The notes under the pieces: model-generated
Databases searched by the model: none
What the model was told of the DNA's origin: nothing
Seen by the model: the letters and a program-made list of their open reading frames with translations, nothing else
From: Sphingobium naphthae
GTDB taxonomy: Bacteria > Pseudomonadota > Alphaproteobacteria > Sphingomonadales > Sphingomonadaceae
Direction: 5' to 3'
Assembly: GCF_020782235.1 (NCBI RefSeq)
Contig: NZ_JAJGNO010000002.1
Span: 186,001-250,000 of the forward strand
DNA: 64,000 nucleotides
Part shown: positions 8,246 through 16,902 of the stretch, in pieces
How positions within the stretch are numbered: position 1 is the first letter of the stretch
Layout of the letters: every line of letters begins with the position of its first letter
Position numbers and translations under genes: made by a program

Positions 8246-11200
8246 TCAGTTGCCGAACTGGATGCGCACGCCGCCCATGATCCGCCGGCCCCCATAGGAC
8301 AGGCGCATCACTCGCGGCGTGCCATCGGCGAAGGGCACATAGCTGCCGGTCGATGCCGTCGCTGCTTCCCGCGTCATGTTGCGCCCTTCCAGATAGACCT
8401 GGAAATTACGCGTGATGTTGTAGGAGATCTTGGCGTCGATGAAGGTTGTGGAATCGGTGAAGCGCGGCACCCCCGGATTATAGCCTGGCGCCACCAGCCG
8501 CACATTGGTCCATTGCTCGCCGGGATAATTGATGTCGATATTGTTGCCGCCGCACGGCGTGATGCAATTGAAGGTCGAACTGCGCTTCTGATAGGCGACG
8601 CGCATGTTGAGCTTGCCGTCATCATACCAGAGCGAGGCGTTGGTATAATATTTGGACTCGTTGGGCGGGGCCATGACATCGCCGGTCAGCGGGTCCTGCT
8701 GGCCCGTCGTGGCCGAAGATCCCAGGATCGACATGTTCACGTCCGCGCCGGTATATTTGAGGAACCAGGGCAGGAAGGTGAAGGCGGTCTTGGCCGAAAA
8801 CTCCCAGATCGACCGCTTGTAGCCCGGGCCATTGTCCCAGCTGGGATAGGTGAATTCATAGCTGGAGAGCGGCTCGCCGGTCGCTGGATCGATCTGGTCG
8901 CTGCCCGCGAAGGGGCGCGCGGTTTTCGACACCGATATGGGCTGACCCACCTTCACGTCCAGCTTGCCATAAGCGACGGACAGCAAGGTGTCGGCATTGG
9001 GATACCATTCCAGCGACGCGTTGTAGCTCCACGCCGTGAACGGCTTGAGCGCGGGATTGCCGACGCGGCCGGAACAGCCGAAGATGTCGTCGCCTGACGT
9101 GTCGAGAATGTCGCGCTGGTCGATGGTGCAATTGCCGCCGGCGATCAGGCGGCTCATCGATGGGCGCGCCACTGTCTTGCCCCCGTAAAGGCGCAGCACC
9201 ACGCTTTCGTTGAATCCCCACAGGTTGAAGTTGAAGCTCGGCAGCCAGTCGTTGGTGCTGCCGTTGACCGACGTATTCTGGCTGAAGGACTGGACGATGA
9301 TGCCGCCCGGATTATCGGGATCGAGCGGGTTGAAGGTCGGCGTGGTGCGAATGGTGTTCAGCGTCAGCAGCGCCGACCCCGTCACCTTGGCGAACACGCC
9401 GCGCACGCCGACATTGCCGTTGAACAGCAGGCCATAAGGAAGGGGCTGTTCGAAATCGACCATGGCGTAGATGTTCTTGATCTCTTCGCGCACCCGCGTG
9501 ACCGGCTGGTCATACATCTGCCCGTCGCTGCCCATGCAGGTCTTGAGGCAGTCGAAATTCATATATTGCGATGCGCCCAGCGCGTCGAACAGCTGGTCGG
9601 TGCGGATGCCCTGCCAGGCCGAAGGCAGGTTGCCGCGATTGGGCAGGTCGCCGAAATATTCGGAATCGCTGTCCTCCAGCGTGCGGCGGAACAGCGCCTC
9701 CAGCTCCTGGGGCGTCAGCGTGTCGACGCCGGATCGCACGTTGAGCGGGTTGGTGCTGGGCACAAAGCCATAGTTGCAGGACAGGCCACCGGGTGCGGCG
9801 GATCCCGCCGTCGGCTCGCAGGCGCGCAGCGTCCCGCGCACATTGGCGGTCGGCACGATCACTGCGGGAATATAGCCTTCCTGCCCAAAGGTTCCGACCG
9901 CGCTTTGCGCGGTATAGCCGCCGCCGCCCCAGCGATCGAGCTTGTTGCGGCGATACATGGCGCCCACTTTCACCCGCGTGACGAAGGGCAGCATCTCGTC
10001 CGTCCGGTAGGCGACGTCCAGCTTGGCGATGCGTTCGGAGGATTCGCCGAGCGCCGGAGAATAGGACACGCCAAAGGACGGCGTGGTGAGCGGCATCTGC
10101 CCCACCGTATAGGCCGGCGTGGCCGGGCCGTTCGGTCCGGCCGCGACTGCATTCTGGCCGATGCAATCGGGTGCGACGCCGCCGTCGATGCAGACGGCGG
10201 GGTTCAGCTGGACGAAGTTGGACGGGTTGGTCTCGTCATAATCGTCGGGCACCTGGATGTCCCACAACCCGTTCGGCTGCAGCGCGAGCTGGGCATTGCC
10301 ATAGGTGTAGGAGCGAGACGTGCGCATGTCGCCGCGGCTCGAACTGGCGGTGGTGAAACCCGCCATCGCATCGACCTCCAGTCGGTCGCCGCGATATTCG
10401 GCGCCGAACTGCGCATATTTGGTCTTGGTGTCGATCGTATTCTCGATCTGGTCGATGTTCACCGCATTGTTCGTCAGCGTCATCGCCGTCACATTGTGGT
10501 TCTCGTCGACCACGACGCTATCGGGCACCACGTTGAGCACATTGCCCAGCGTCGCGTTGTTGAAATAGCTGTTCAGCCCTTCGTAGAGATAATAGCCGTC
10601 GGGAGCATTGGGCGACACGCTGCGAATGCGTGGATAGCCGCTTTCGGTGTCGACGAACGTGCCATTCACATTCTGGCTGAACAGGGTGATCGGATTGCGG
10701 CTGCGATTCTGGTCGTGCACCTTGCGGTTGGCCATTGTGCCCTTCGCGAAGATGGTGAGATTGTCGGTCAGCCGGTAATCGAACCGCGCATCGACGGCAT
10801 AGCGTTCATCGGTCTGCGTGTTCATGAAGTTGCGGATCAGCGAGGGCGTATAGTCGTTCCACTGGTTGAGGCAGCTTTGCTGCTCCAGCGTTCGCTGGTT
10901 GCGCTGCGCGCTCGTGCCATCGGGATTATAGGGGAACAGGTCGAAACATTCCGCCTTGCTCTGCGCCGACGCCGCCTTGGTGACCAGCGATCGCGGCGTC
11001 TCCATGCTGTTGGCGAACATGACGTCGGCAGCGTCGGTGCCGATCGTGTCGACATTATATTCGAACGTCTTTTCCGGCGATTGGTCGAAATCGAACAGGC
11101 GGGAATAGCCGCGATTGTTGCTGGTCGTGGTTTCGTAGCCATGACCGTTGTTCTGGATTTTCGAATAGCTGCCGCTGACGATCACGCCCAGCCGGTCGTC

Positions 11201-11851
11201 GAAGAATTTACGCGACGCGACGCCGTTGAAATCGGGCGTCCAGCTCTTGCCCAGGCTGTTCTGGCTGCCGCCTGCGCGGAAGGAGACATAGGGCTTCTTG
11301 AAATCGAGTCCGGTGCGCGTCTTGATCTGCACCGTGCCGCCCAGCGATCCTTCGGTCATGTCGGCGGTCGATCCTTTGACCACGTCGACGCTCTTGACCA
11401 GTTCGGCCGGCAGCTCGCGCAGGTCGGCGCTGCGGCCCGCATCAGCGTTGAGCGCCAGGCCCGTGGTGCTCTGCACCCCGATCCCGTCCAGCTCGACGCG
11501 GGTCAGGTCCGGCCCGTTGCCGCGCACCGCCACGGATTCGCCCTCGCCAAACTCGTTGCGACCCAGCGCGACGCCGGGAATGCGGGATATCGCCTCATTG
11601 ACGTTGCGATCGGGAAAGGAGCCGATGTCGTCCGCCACGATGGAATCCGTCGCGGTCTTTGCCTCCTTCTTGCGGTTGTTGGCCGATTGCTGGCTGGCGC
11701 GCGAGCCGACGACGACGATGTCGGCATAGCTTGTGCCCGATTGATCCGCTTCCTGCGCGCGCGCCGCTCCGCCGGACAGCAGCGCCAGCCCCAGGACCGG
11801 CCATGACGCGGACGCGACAATAGTATGACGGACATCGAATCGATGTTTCAT
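8246..11851 (-). CDS. TonB-dependent receptor (1201 aa)
   Basis: Full-length outer-membrane receptor. Signal peptide MKHRFDVRHT...GGAARAQ, then a plug with YADIVVVGSRASQQ, SFPDRNVNEAISRIPGV and VRGNGPDLTRVELDGI, the junction DMTEGSLGGTVQIKTR, and a long barrel ending in GGVRIQFGN. The length exceeds an average TBDR because of long extracellular loops, several with Cys pairs (for example NCTIDQ...FGCSG). The start at 11851 is supported by GGAGAGGG just before the ATG; the frame is open further upstream but without a better start. The fucP-like gene lies upstream on the same strand, separated by a 265-bp AT-richer gap likely to hold this gene's own promoter. Proposed role: import of fucosylated or galactosylated glycans. 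Confidence 0.93.
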   Translation of the reverse strand: MKHRFDVRHTIVASASWPVLGLALLSGGAARAQEADQSGTSYADIVVVGSRASQQSANNRKKEAKTATDSIVADDIGSFPDRNVNEAISRIPGVALGRNEFGEGESVAVRGNGPDLTRVELDGIGVQSTTGLALNADAGRSADLRELPAELVKSVDVVKGSTADMTEGSLGGTVQIKTRTGLDFKKPYVSFRAGGSQNSLGKSWTPDFNGVASRKFFDDRLGVIVSGSYSKIQNNGHGYETTTSNNRGYSRLFDFDQSPEKTFEYNVDTIGTDAADVMFANSMETPRSLVTKAASAQSKAECFDLFPYNPDGTSAQRNQRTLEQQSCLNQWNDYTPSLIRNFMNTQTDERYAVDARFDYRLTDNLTIFAKGTMANRKVHDQNRSRNPITLFSQNVNGTFVDTESGYPRIRSVSPNAPDGYYLYEGLNSYFNNATLGNVLNVVPDSVVVDENHNVTAMTLTNNAVNIDQIENTIDTKTKYAQFGAEYRGDRLEVDAMAGFTTASSSRGDMRTSRSYTYGNAQLALQPNGLWDIQVPDDYDETNPSNFVQLNPAVCIDGGVAPDCIGQNAVAAGPNGPATPAYTVGQMPLTTPSFGVSYSPALGESSERIAKLDVAYRTDEMLPFVTRVKVGAMYRRNKLDRWGGGGYTAQSAVGTFGQEGYIPAVIVPTANVRGTLRACEPTAGSAAPGGLSCNYGFVPSTNPLNVRSGVDTLTPQELEALFRRTLEDSDSEYFGDLPNRGNLPSAWQGIRTDQLFDALGASQYMNFDCLKTCMGSDGQMYDQPVTRVREEIKNIYAMVDFEQPLPYGLLFNGNVGVRGVFAKVTGSALLTLNTIRTTPTFNPLDPDNPGGIIVQSFSQNTSVNGSTNDWLPSFNFNLWGFNESVVLRLYGGKTVARPSMSRLIAGGNCTIDQRDILDTSGDDIFGCSGRVGNPALKPFTAWSYNASLEWYPNADTLLSVAYGKLDVKVGQPISVSKTARPFAGSDQIDPATGEPLSSYEFTYPSWDNGPGYKRSIWEFSAKTAFTFLPWFLKYTGADVNMSILGSSATTGQQDPLTGDVMAPPNESKYYTNASLWYDDGKLNMRVAYQKRSSTFNCITPCGGNNIDINYPGEQWTNVRLVAPGYNPGVPRFTDSTTFIDAKISYNITRNFQVYLEGRNMTREAATASTGSYVPFADGTPRVMRLSYGGRRIMGGVRIQFGN

Positions 11852-11968
11852 GCACCCTCTCCACCCTGTGCCGGGACTGGCATCCGATGAGGCTTTTGAC
11901 GCCTCTATTCGGTTTTGGAGCGACCCCAACCAGCTCCCAGAATGTAACCCCACAAGCCCCTATTTGGG

Positions 11969-12022
11969 ACTTGTCTGAATTTGGTGGCATGGTCTGTCCG
12001 ACAAATCAATTCGAATCTGTCA
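11969..12022 (-). promoter_or_regulatory. Candidate GntR-type operator cluster upstream of the TBDR
   Basis: The 265-bp gap between the permease gene and the TBDR holds three related words: GGTCTGTCCGACAAAT at 11991-12006, whose core CTGTCCGACAA is a near-palindrome, a weaker ACTTGTCTGAAT near 11970, and AATCTGTCAAAT near 12014. The first resembles the paired motif in front of the gluconate permease (41467-41556), and CTGTC-N-GACA cores are typical of FCD-type GntR repressors. The sites sit 118-170 bp upstream of the TBDR start. No clear -35/-10 pair was recognised. This is pattern matching only. Confidence 0.35.
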
Positions 12023-12116
12023 AATTCTTTGCAGCCCGTTGCCATATGTTGCGGGCGTTCGAAGGCGTGCTGCGGGTGCCCCGCGGGGCGGTGTCGGCGT
12101 CCAGCGCGACTTGGGA

Positions 12117-13457
12117 TCAGCTCGGCTGATCCTTCTTCGTCGCCATCCGCGCGAACAGCATGACGACGCCAAAGCAAAGCAGCGGCAGCAACAGCGCCAG
12201 CTGCAAGCCGCTGCCATGGCTCACCATCCCCATGAGCGGCGGGAAGACCGCGCCGCCGATGATCGCCATGATCAGCAGCGAGGCGCCGGTTGCGCTGTCC
12301 TCCCCCAGATCGGCGATGCCCAGCGCGAAGATGGTCGGGAACATGATCGACATGAACAGGCTGGTGAGCGTCAGGGCGAACACGGCCGCCGCGCCGGTGG
12401 CAAGGGCCGCCATGCCCGTCAGCGTTGCGGCGGCGATGCCGAACCCCAGCAGCAGGCGGGCCGGCGTCACGCGCGTCATCAGCCAGGCGCCGGCGAAGCG
12501 GCCGACCATGAACAGGAACAGGCTGGCCGACAGCAGGAAGGCGGCGTTGCGCTCGCTGGTGGCCGGCATCTGTTCCTTGACGAAGTCGACGAAGAAACTC
12601 CAGATTCCCACCTGCGCGCCGACATAGAAGAACTGGGTTGCGACGGCCGCGCGCAGCAGCGGGGAGCGCCAGGCCGACGGGCCCCGCCGCGCTGCGCCTT
12701 CGCTTCTTGGCCGCCCGGCCGTTGGTAGCCGGACAAAGGCGACGCCGATCGCGACGCATAGCACCAGCAGTGCCAGCAGCAGATAGGGCATCTGCACCAT
12801 CTGCGCCTCGGCCGCCCGATAGGCGTCCAGCGCGGCGGGGCTCATCGCCGCCAATGCGCCGCGGTCATGCTCCACGCCCGAAAAGATGAACAGCCCGCCC
12901 AGGACCGGGGCGCACACCGCGCCCAGGCCATTGAACGCCTGCGCCAGGGTGAGCCGCTGCGACGCGCGATCGCGATCGCCGAAGTCGACGATCAGCGGGT
13001 TGGCCGCCGTTTCCAGGGTCGCGGCGCCCGCGGCAATGATGAACAGCGCTCCCAGGAAAGCCCAATAGGCGCGCAGTTCGGCGGCAGGGTAGAAGAGAAG
13101 CGCGCCGGCCGCATAGAGGGCAAGACCCGTCAGGATACCGGTGCGATAGCCGAAACGGCGCAATACGCGGCCGGCGGGCAGGGCGACCAGGAAATAGGCC
13201 AGATAGAAAACGAACTGGATGAACCCCGCTTCGGCGCGGCTGAGGTCCAACGCCTTCTGAAATTGCCGGATCAATATGTCGTTCAAATTGTTCGCAAGCG
13301 CCCACAGCAGGAACAGGCTGACGATCAGCATGAAGCCGGCGCGGTAGCCGGGACAGACCAAAGGCCTCCGGGCGAGCGCAGCCGATGGTGCCGCCTGGGC
13401 AATGGTGGGTAACGCCACGGCTGATCCTCGTCCCGCTCTTATGCCTTGTGCAGCCAT
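12117..13457 (-). CDS. fucP: FucP-type sugar:proton symporter (MFS)
   Basis: 446-residue inner-membrane transporter with about twelve hydrophobic segments. FucP-family marks are FLLWALANNLNDILIRQFQKAL in the first helices, the AGFIQFVFYLAYFLVALPAG block, and LETAANPLIVDFGDRDRASQRL with its AxxANP element after helix 4. The N-terminal ~35 residues before PLVCPGYRAGFML are poorly conserved in appearance, so an internal start is possible. It stands upstream of the large TBDR on the same strand and close to the oxidative deoxysugar operon, which lacks its own inner-membrane permease, so L-fucose (or galactose) uptake is the natural role. Related symporters also carry glucose and galactose, so the exact sugar is not certain. 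Confidence 0.82.
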   Translation of the reverse strand: MAAQGIRAGRGSAVALPTIAQAAPSAALARRPLVCPGYRAGFMLIVSLFLLWALANNLNDILIRQFQKALDLSRAEAGFIQFVFYLAYFLVALPAGRVLRRFGYRTGILTGLALYAAGALLFYPAAELRAYWAFLGALFIIAAGAATLETAANPLIVDFGDRDRASQRLTLAQAFNGLGAVCAPVLGGLFIFSGVEHDRGALAAMSPAALDAYRAAEAQMVQMPYLLLALLVLCVAIGVAFVRLPTAGRPRSEGAARRGPSAWRSPLLRAAVATQFFYVGAQVGIWSFFVDFVKEQMPATSERNAAFLLSASLFLFMVGRFAGAWLMTRVTPARLLLGFGIAAATLTGMAALATGAAAVFALTLTSLFMSIMFPTIFALGIADLGEDSATGASLLIMAIIGGAVFPPLMGMVSHGSGLQLALLLPLLCFGVVMLFARMATKKDQPS

Positions 13458-13626
13458 CTATAGACGGGGCAGCAATCAACCGGAAACCAAATTTCTCCTC
13501 TGAAACATATTTTTCCGGGTGAAATATCTTCGATGCTCTGTCTTCTCAGGGTGGCTAGCGCATCGTGCAGCGGCTCATCCAGACAGCCAGAGATCCCTTC
13601 TGGTCCCAGAGCTAAAGCAGCAAATC

Positions 13627-14202
13627 CTAGGAGGCGAACAAATCGCCCTGTCGCGGCCGCGCGGCGGGACGAGCGGGGGCCGGGCGCGCACTCACCAGCG
13701 CCTGCGCGCGCCCGGTCAGCGTATAGACGGCCTGACGCTGCGCCCCTCGGTTGAGATGATCGACGCGATAGCCCTGATAATGACGCTTGAGCAGGCCGGC
13801 CTTCACCAGTTCCGAGGCTGCGCGGCTGAGGTTGGTCTTGCCCGATGCGCGCACCCGGGCGCGCACTTCATCCTGCACAGCCGCCTCGTCTTCCACGGCG
13901 TCTCCGCTCAGCCGGCTGTCGCGGCGCAGCTCCTCCCGCACTCGCTCCACCAGCGCCATCCGGCGCGGATCGCGCTGGCCCATCGGCGTCAGTGCGTCGC
14001 ACAGCCAGTCCCGCAACGGCACCAGTCCATCTTCGACCCGAACCACCGGCCCAGCGCTGCCGTCCGGTCGCGCCACATCGGCGATCAGCGTCAGCAGCAT
14101 GAAGGCGTAGCGCGGGCGCGAGCAGCAATGCGACAATTGATCGAGCAGCAGCGAAATATCGCTGCCGCCGGCGACGCGGGAAGGAACGGACGCATGAAAC
14201 AT
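13627..14202 (-). CDS. Uncharacterised winged-helix protein
   Basis: 191 residues from ATG 14202 (MFHASVPSRVAGG). Function not recognised. The C-terminal half reads as a winged helix: GKTNLSRAASELVKAGLLKRH for helix-turn-helix, then YRVDHLNRGAQRQAVYTL for the wing, preceded by a charged helix rich in Arg and Glu. The N-terminal half contains SLLLDQLSHCCSRPRYAFMLL and may be a dimer or ligand domain. No signal peptide or membrane segment. I chose the internal ATG because the 53 extra upstream residues in the open frame read through the inverted repeats at 14258-14316 and look non-coding. Isolated between fucP and exuT on the same strand. It may regulate itself through those repeats; a replication-initiator-like role is the other possibility that iteron-like boxes suggest. 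Confidence 0.6.
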   Translation of the reverse strand: MFHASVPSRVAGGSDISLLLDQLSHCCSRPRYAFMLLTLIADVARPDGSAGPVVRVEDGLVPLRDWLCDALTPMGQRDPRRMALVERVREELRRDSRLSGDAVEDEAAVQDEVRARVRASGKTNLSRAASELVKAGLLKRHYQGYRVDHLNRGAQRQAVYTLTGRAQALVSARPAPARPAARPRQGDLFAS

Positions 14203-14257
14203 ATCGTGAATCAAGCACAGAGCGGGACGGATGTGAATCCGCTTTTTTCCACGAGTC

Positions 14258-14316
14258 GCACTTTGTCGGCTGTGACACTTTGCCCGACGGTAAAGTGTCA
14301 CGCTGGAAACTTTACC
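14258..14316. promoter_or_regulatory. Overlapping inverted repeats (ACTTT boxes)
   Basis: A perfect 10-bp inverted repeat, GTGACACTTT (14272-14281) and AAAGTGTCAC (14292-14301), overlaps a second, GGTAAAGT (14289-14296) and ACTTTACC (14309-14316). A further direct copy CACTTTG is at 14259-14265. The four ACTTT boxes are spaced about 15-18 bp apart, near one and a half helical turns. They lie 57-115 bp upstream of the winged-helix gene at 14202. This looks like a multi-site binding region for a DNA-binding protein, most simply the adjacent winged-helix protein. Confidence 0.6.
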
Positions 14317-14529
14317 AGCAGCGTCGATAAGGCGGATGGACAGGGGCGTGCGTTCGACCATTGCCGTCGATCGGATGAAAGAGGGGAAACAGGGCAGAAT
14401 GTCGGAAGGTCGTCCAAACCTATTCCGCTGTCCTATTCCGGCAAATCATGATCCATGGAGAACGATGCTTGCGCCATCGTCTTTGCCGTCGGTCAACCCC
14501 GCCAAGGCACGCTGGCGGACGCACGCGCG

Positions 14530-14626
14530 TGTCGCTTGGATGTCGCGTCGGTGTCGCTTCGCGGGCGCGTACCGGGCGCTTCGCGGTCGCTTCCGGCCCG
14601 AAAAGGGCGACGACACTGTGAACTTC
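14530..14626. repeat. Dispersed repeat, copy 1: six 11-bp units plus hairpin tail
   Basis: Six consecutive 11-bp units run from 14530 to 14595 (for example TGTCGCTTGGA, TGTCGCGTCGG, TGTCGCTTCGC), followed by a 31-bp tail with the hairpin GCCC-GAAAA-GGGC and the conserved end GACGACACTGTGAACTTC. Copy 2 at 59989-60085 has the same architecture and end. This copy starts 30 bp past the stop codon of the exuT-type gene, read in that gene's direction. Eleven is not a multiple of three, so it is not a coding repeat. The rest of the 454-bp gap 14203-14656 holds the ACTTT boxes and otherwise nothing I can name. Confidence 0.85.
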
Positions 14627-14656
14627 GCCGCCGCCCGATCCTGTCGGCCCGGCCGG

Positions 14657-15958
14657 TCAGACCTGCACCCGCTCCAGCCGCGGCGAGAGCAGATGGACGG
14701 CGAGCAAAGCGATGAAATAGGCGCTGCCGGCCACCGCGAACAGCGGCGTGTAGCTGCCGATGCTGTCGAGGACATAGCCCGCATATTTGGCCATCACCAT
14801 GCCGCCGATCGCGCCCATGGTTCCGCCGATGCCCACGACCGATCCCACCGCTCCGCGCGGGAATATGTCGGATGGCAGCGTATAGAGATTGGCCGAGAAG
14901 GCCTGGTGCGCCGCGGTCGCGATGCCGATCACGAGCACCGCCAGCCACAGATTGTCGATCGACTGGGCGAAGAAGATCGGGAGGACGGCGCAGGCGCAGA
15001 TCAGCATCGTCAGCTTGCGCGCGGCATTGACGCTCTTGCCCGCCTTCATCAAACGACCCGACAACCAGCCGCCGAATATGCTGCCCCCGTCCGACAGCAG
15101 GTAGATAGCAACCAGCGGCGGCCCGAAGCTGATCAGGTCCAGCCCGTAGCGGGTGCCCAGATAGCCCGGCAGCCAGAAGAGGAAGAACCACCAGATCGGA
15201 TCGATGAAGAATTTGCCCAGCGCATAGGCCCAGGTTTCCCGGACGCTGATGATCCGCGTCCAGCCGATCTTCTGCACCGGATCGGTGGGGTCCTGCTGGA
15301 TATAGGCCAGTTCGCCCGCGGTGACCTTGGGATGCTCCTCGGGCCGGCGATACAGCGCCAGCCACGCGATCAGCCAGAGTATGCCGAAAATGCCCGTGGC
15401 ATAGAAGGCGACGCGCCAGCCATAGGCCACGGTCAGCCACGGGACGAGCAGGGGGGTCACGATCGCGCCCACATTGGCGCCTGCGTTGAACAGTCCGATC
15501 GCGAAGGCGCGCTCCTTTTGCGGGAACCATTCGGTCACGGCCTTGATGCCCGCCGGGAAATTGCCGGATTCGCCGATGCCAAGGCCAAAGCGGGCCAGAG
15601 CGAACTGGGTGACGCCATGGACGCCGCCATGCGCCATATGCGCGATCGTCCACACCACCACCGCAGCGGCATAGCCCAGCCGCGCGCCGATCATGTCCAC
15701 GATGCGCCCGAACCCCAGATAGCCGATCGCATAGGCGGCCTGGAACCAGAAGACGATATTCGCATAGTCGGTTTCCGACCAGGCCATTTCCTGCGCCAGG
15801 GTGGGCTTGAGCACGCCGATCATCTGGCGATCGACATAGTTGATCGCTGTCGCCGCGAAGAGCAGGCCGACGATGACCCATCGATACCGCCCGACCACCG
15901 GCGGCTGCAGGGCCGGCGGTTGCATGGGTGGGGCCTGTGTCCCGGCGTCGTTCATCAT
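14657..15958 (-). CDS. exuT: ExuT-type hexuronate transporter (MFS, ACS family)
   Basis: 433-residue inner-membrane permease of the anion:cation symporter family, twelve predicted helices. Family marks: helix 1 YRWVIVGLLFAATAINYVDRQMIGVLKP, the ARFGLGIGESGNFPAGIKAVTEWFP block of helices 4-5 with its conserved Gly-Glu, FNAGANVGAIVTPL, and IWWFFLFWLPGYL in helix 7. The order with the hydratase gene upstream (27-bp gap, same strand) suggests one operon led from the 16813-16902 divergent promoter, which carries a partial copy of the GACACCGGTGTC operator. With KduI, KduD and pectate lyase as neighbours, the cargo is likely galacturonate or unsaturated-uronate derivatives. Start may be the second of two adjacent ATG codons. 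Confidence 0.85.
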   Translation of the reverse strand: MMNDAGTQAPPMQPPALQPPVVGRYRWVIVGLLFAATAINYVDRQMIGVLKPTLAQEMAWSETDYANIVFWFQAAYAIGYLGFGRIVDMIGARLGYAAAVVVWTIAHMAHGGVHGVTQFALARFGLGIGESGNFPAGIKAVTEWFPQKERAFAIGLFNAGANVGAIVTPLLVPWLTVAYGWRVAFYATGIFGILWLIAWLALYRRPEEHPKVTAGELAYIQQDPTDPVQKIGWTRIISVRETWAYALGKFFIDPIWWFFLFWLPGYLGTRYGLDLISFGPPLVAIYLLSDGGSIFGGWLSGRLMKAGKSVNAARKLTMLICACAVLPIFFAQSIDNLWLAVLVIGIATAAHQAFSANLYTLPSDIFPRGAVGSVVGIGGTMGAIGGMVMAKYAGYVLDSIGSYTPLFAVAGSAYFIALLAVHLLSPRLERVQV

Positions 15959-15985
15959 CCTGCTCCGTTTCTCTGTGCGGCCGCT

Positions 15986-16798
15986 TCAGCGCGGCTCTTG
16001 TGCGCCTATCCTGCAATGCAGCGTGCCCAAGGGGCCGAAATCCATTTCGACGGCCTGCCCGGGCCGCACCGGGTGCACCCCTGTGACGGCGCCGGTCGAA
16101 ATCCACCAGCCTTCCTGAATGCTTATGCCGCGCGCGGCGAGGTTGCCAAGCAGGAAGCTCACCGATCCGATCGCGCCTCGGGCAAAGGCCGCGGCCTTGC
16201 CGCTGCCCACGACGTCGCCGTCGATCCGGGTCGTCACGGGCTGTTCGGCATAGGCGCCGCTGCGCCAGTCCGCGACCGCGGGGCCGATCAGAAGGCCGTT
16301 ATTGTTGCCGAAGTCGGATATGGTGACGGCCGGGCCCATGCCGTTGATGCCCGCGAACGGCGAACTGGCGATCTCCACGCCGATATGCACCGCGTCGATA
16401 TGGTCGGCCGCTTCCTCCAGCGTGAAGTCCGTCTGGCCGGCGGGCGGCGTGCTGCCGATGCGGAACAGATATTCCGCCTCGATCGCGCCGAAACCATCGG
16501 CGAACATATATCCTTCCGCGTCGGCCGCGATCGGGGCGACAGTGTCGGCGAAGATCGGCCCGGCCAAACGGTCGCAGCCATATCGGGTATCAAGCGGCGG
16601 CAGGATGCGTCCGACCTTCCAGCCCGCAATCTCCTGATCCACGCGGGCCAGTGCAGCATCCTGAATGGCATAGGCCTCGGCCAGAGTCTCAGGCGGCGTG
16701 CCGGGATAATCGGCCAGCCCCTGCGCCGCGCGACGCGCCGCCAGGAAGCGTTCCGCTATGGCGTCCGCCATGTTGCTGTTGCCGCCCACCCGAACCAT
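15986..16798 (-). CDS. 2-keto-4-pentenoate hydratase / FAH-superfamily hydrolase
   Basis: About 270 residues of the MhpD-like branch of the fumarylacetoacetate hydrolase superfamily, which acts on 2-keto acids with a divalent metal. Seen: GWKVGR near residue 60, the metal-binding pattern GAIEAEYLFRIG with its paired Glu, HIGVEIASS, FGNNNGLLIG and the closing GAVTGVHPVRPGQAVEMDFG. No signal peptide. I prefer ATG 16798, preceded by GAAGGAAAGG; ATG at 16813 is an alternative. Upstream gene of an operon with exuT, so presumably part of pectin-sugar breakdown, where no canonical Kdu step needs it. It could instead serve the deoxysugar pathway as a 2,4-diketo-3-deoxy-acid hydrolase, as FAH members do in L-rhamnose pathways. 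Confidence 0.75.
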   Translation of the reverse strand: MVRVGGNSNMADAIAERFLAARRAAQGLADYPGTPPETLAEAYAIQDAALARVDQEIAGWKVGRILPPLDTRYGCDRLAGPIFADTVAPIAADAEGYMFADGFGAIEAEYLFRIGSTPPAGQTDFTLEEAADHIDAVHIGVEIASSPFAGINGMGPAVTISDFGNNNGLLIGPAVADWRSGAYAEQPVTTRIDGDVVGSGKAAAFARGAIGSVSFLLGNLAARGISIQEGWWISTGAVTGVHPVRPGQAVEMDFGPLGTLHCRIGAQEPR

Positions 16799-16830
16799 CC
16801 TTTCCTTCATCATCTGCCGATCGGGTATAG

Positions 16831-16844
16831 GAAACCGGTGTCAT
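16831..16844. promoter_or_regulatory. Degenerate copy of the GACACCGGTGTC operator
   Basis: GAAACCGGTGTCAT lies between the divergent hydratase gene and the LacI-family regulator gene. Its right half GGTGTC is intact and its left half departs from the consensus found at 17971, 23232 and 24381. The position allows control of both the hydratase-exuT unit and the regulator itself. A weaker half-site would suit weak autoregulation. Confidence 0.6.
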
Positions 16845-16902
16845 GATCAAGCCATGTTCATGTCGCCGCTGGCGCGAACCCGCGGTCGGGCTATAAGGCG
16901 TC

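Noticed and set aside
14336..16846. 836-codon plus-strand frame opposite the exuT-type and hydratase genes
   Set aside because: Translation crosses the 11-bp repeat and two good minus-strand genes; no recognisable domain.
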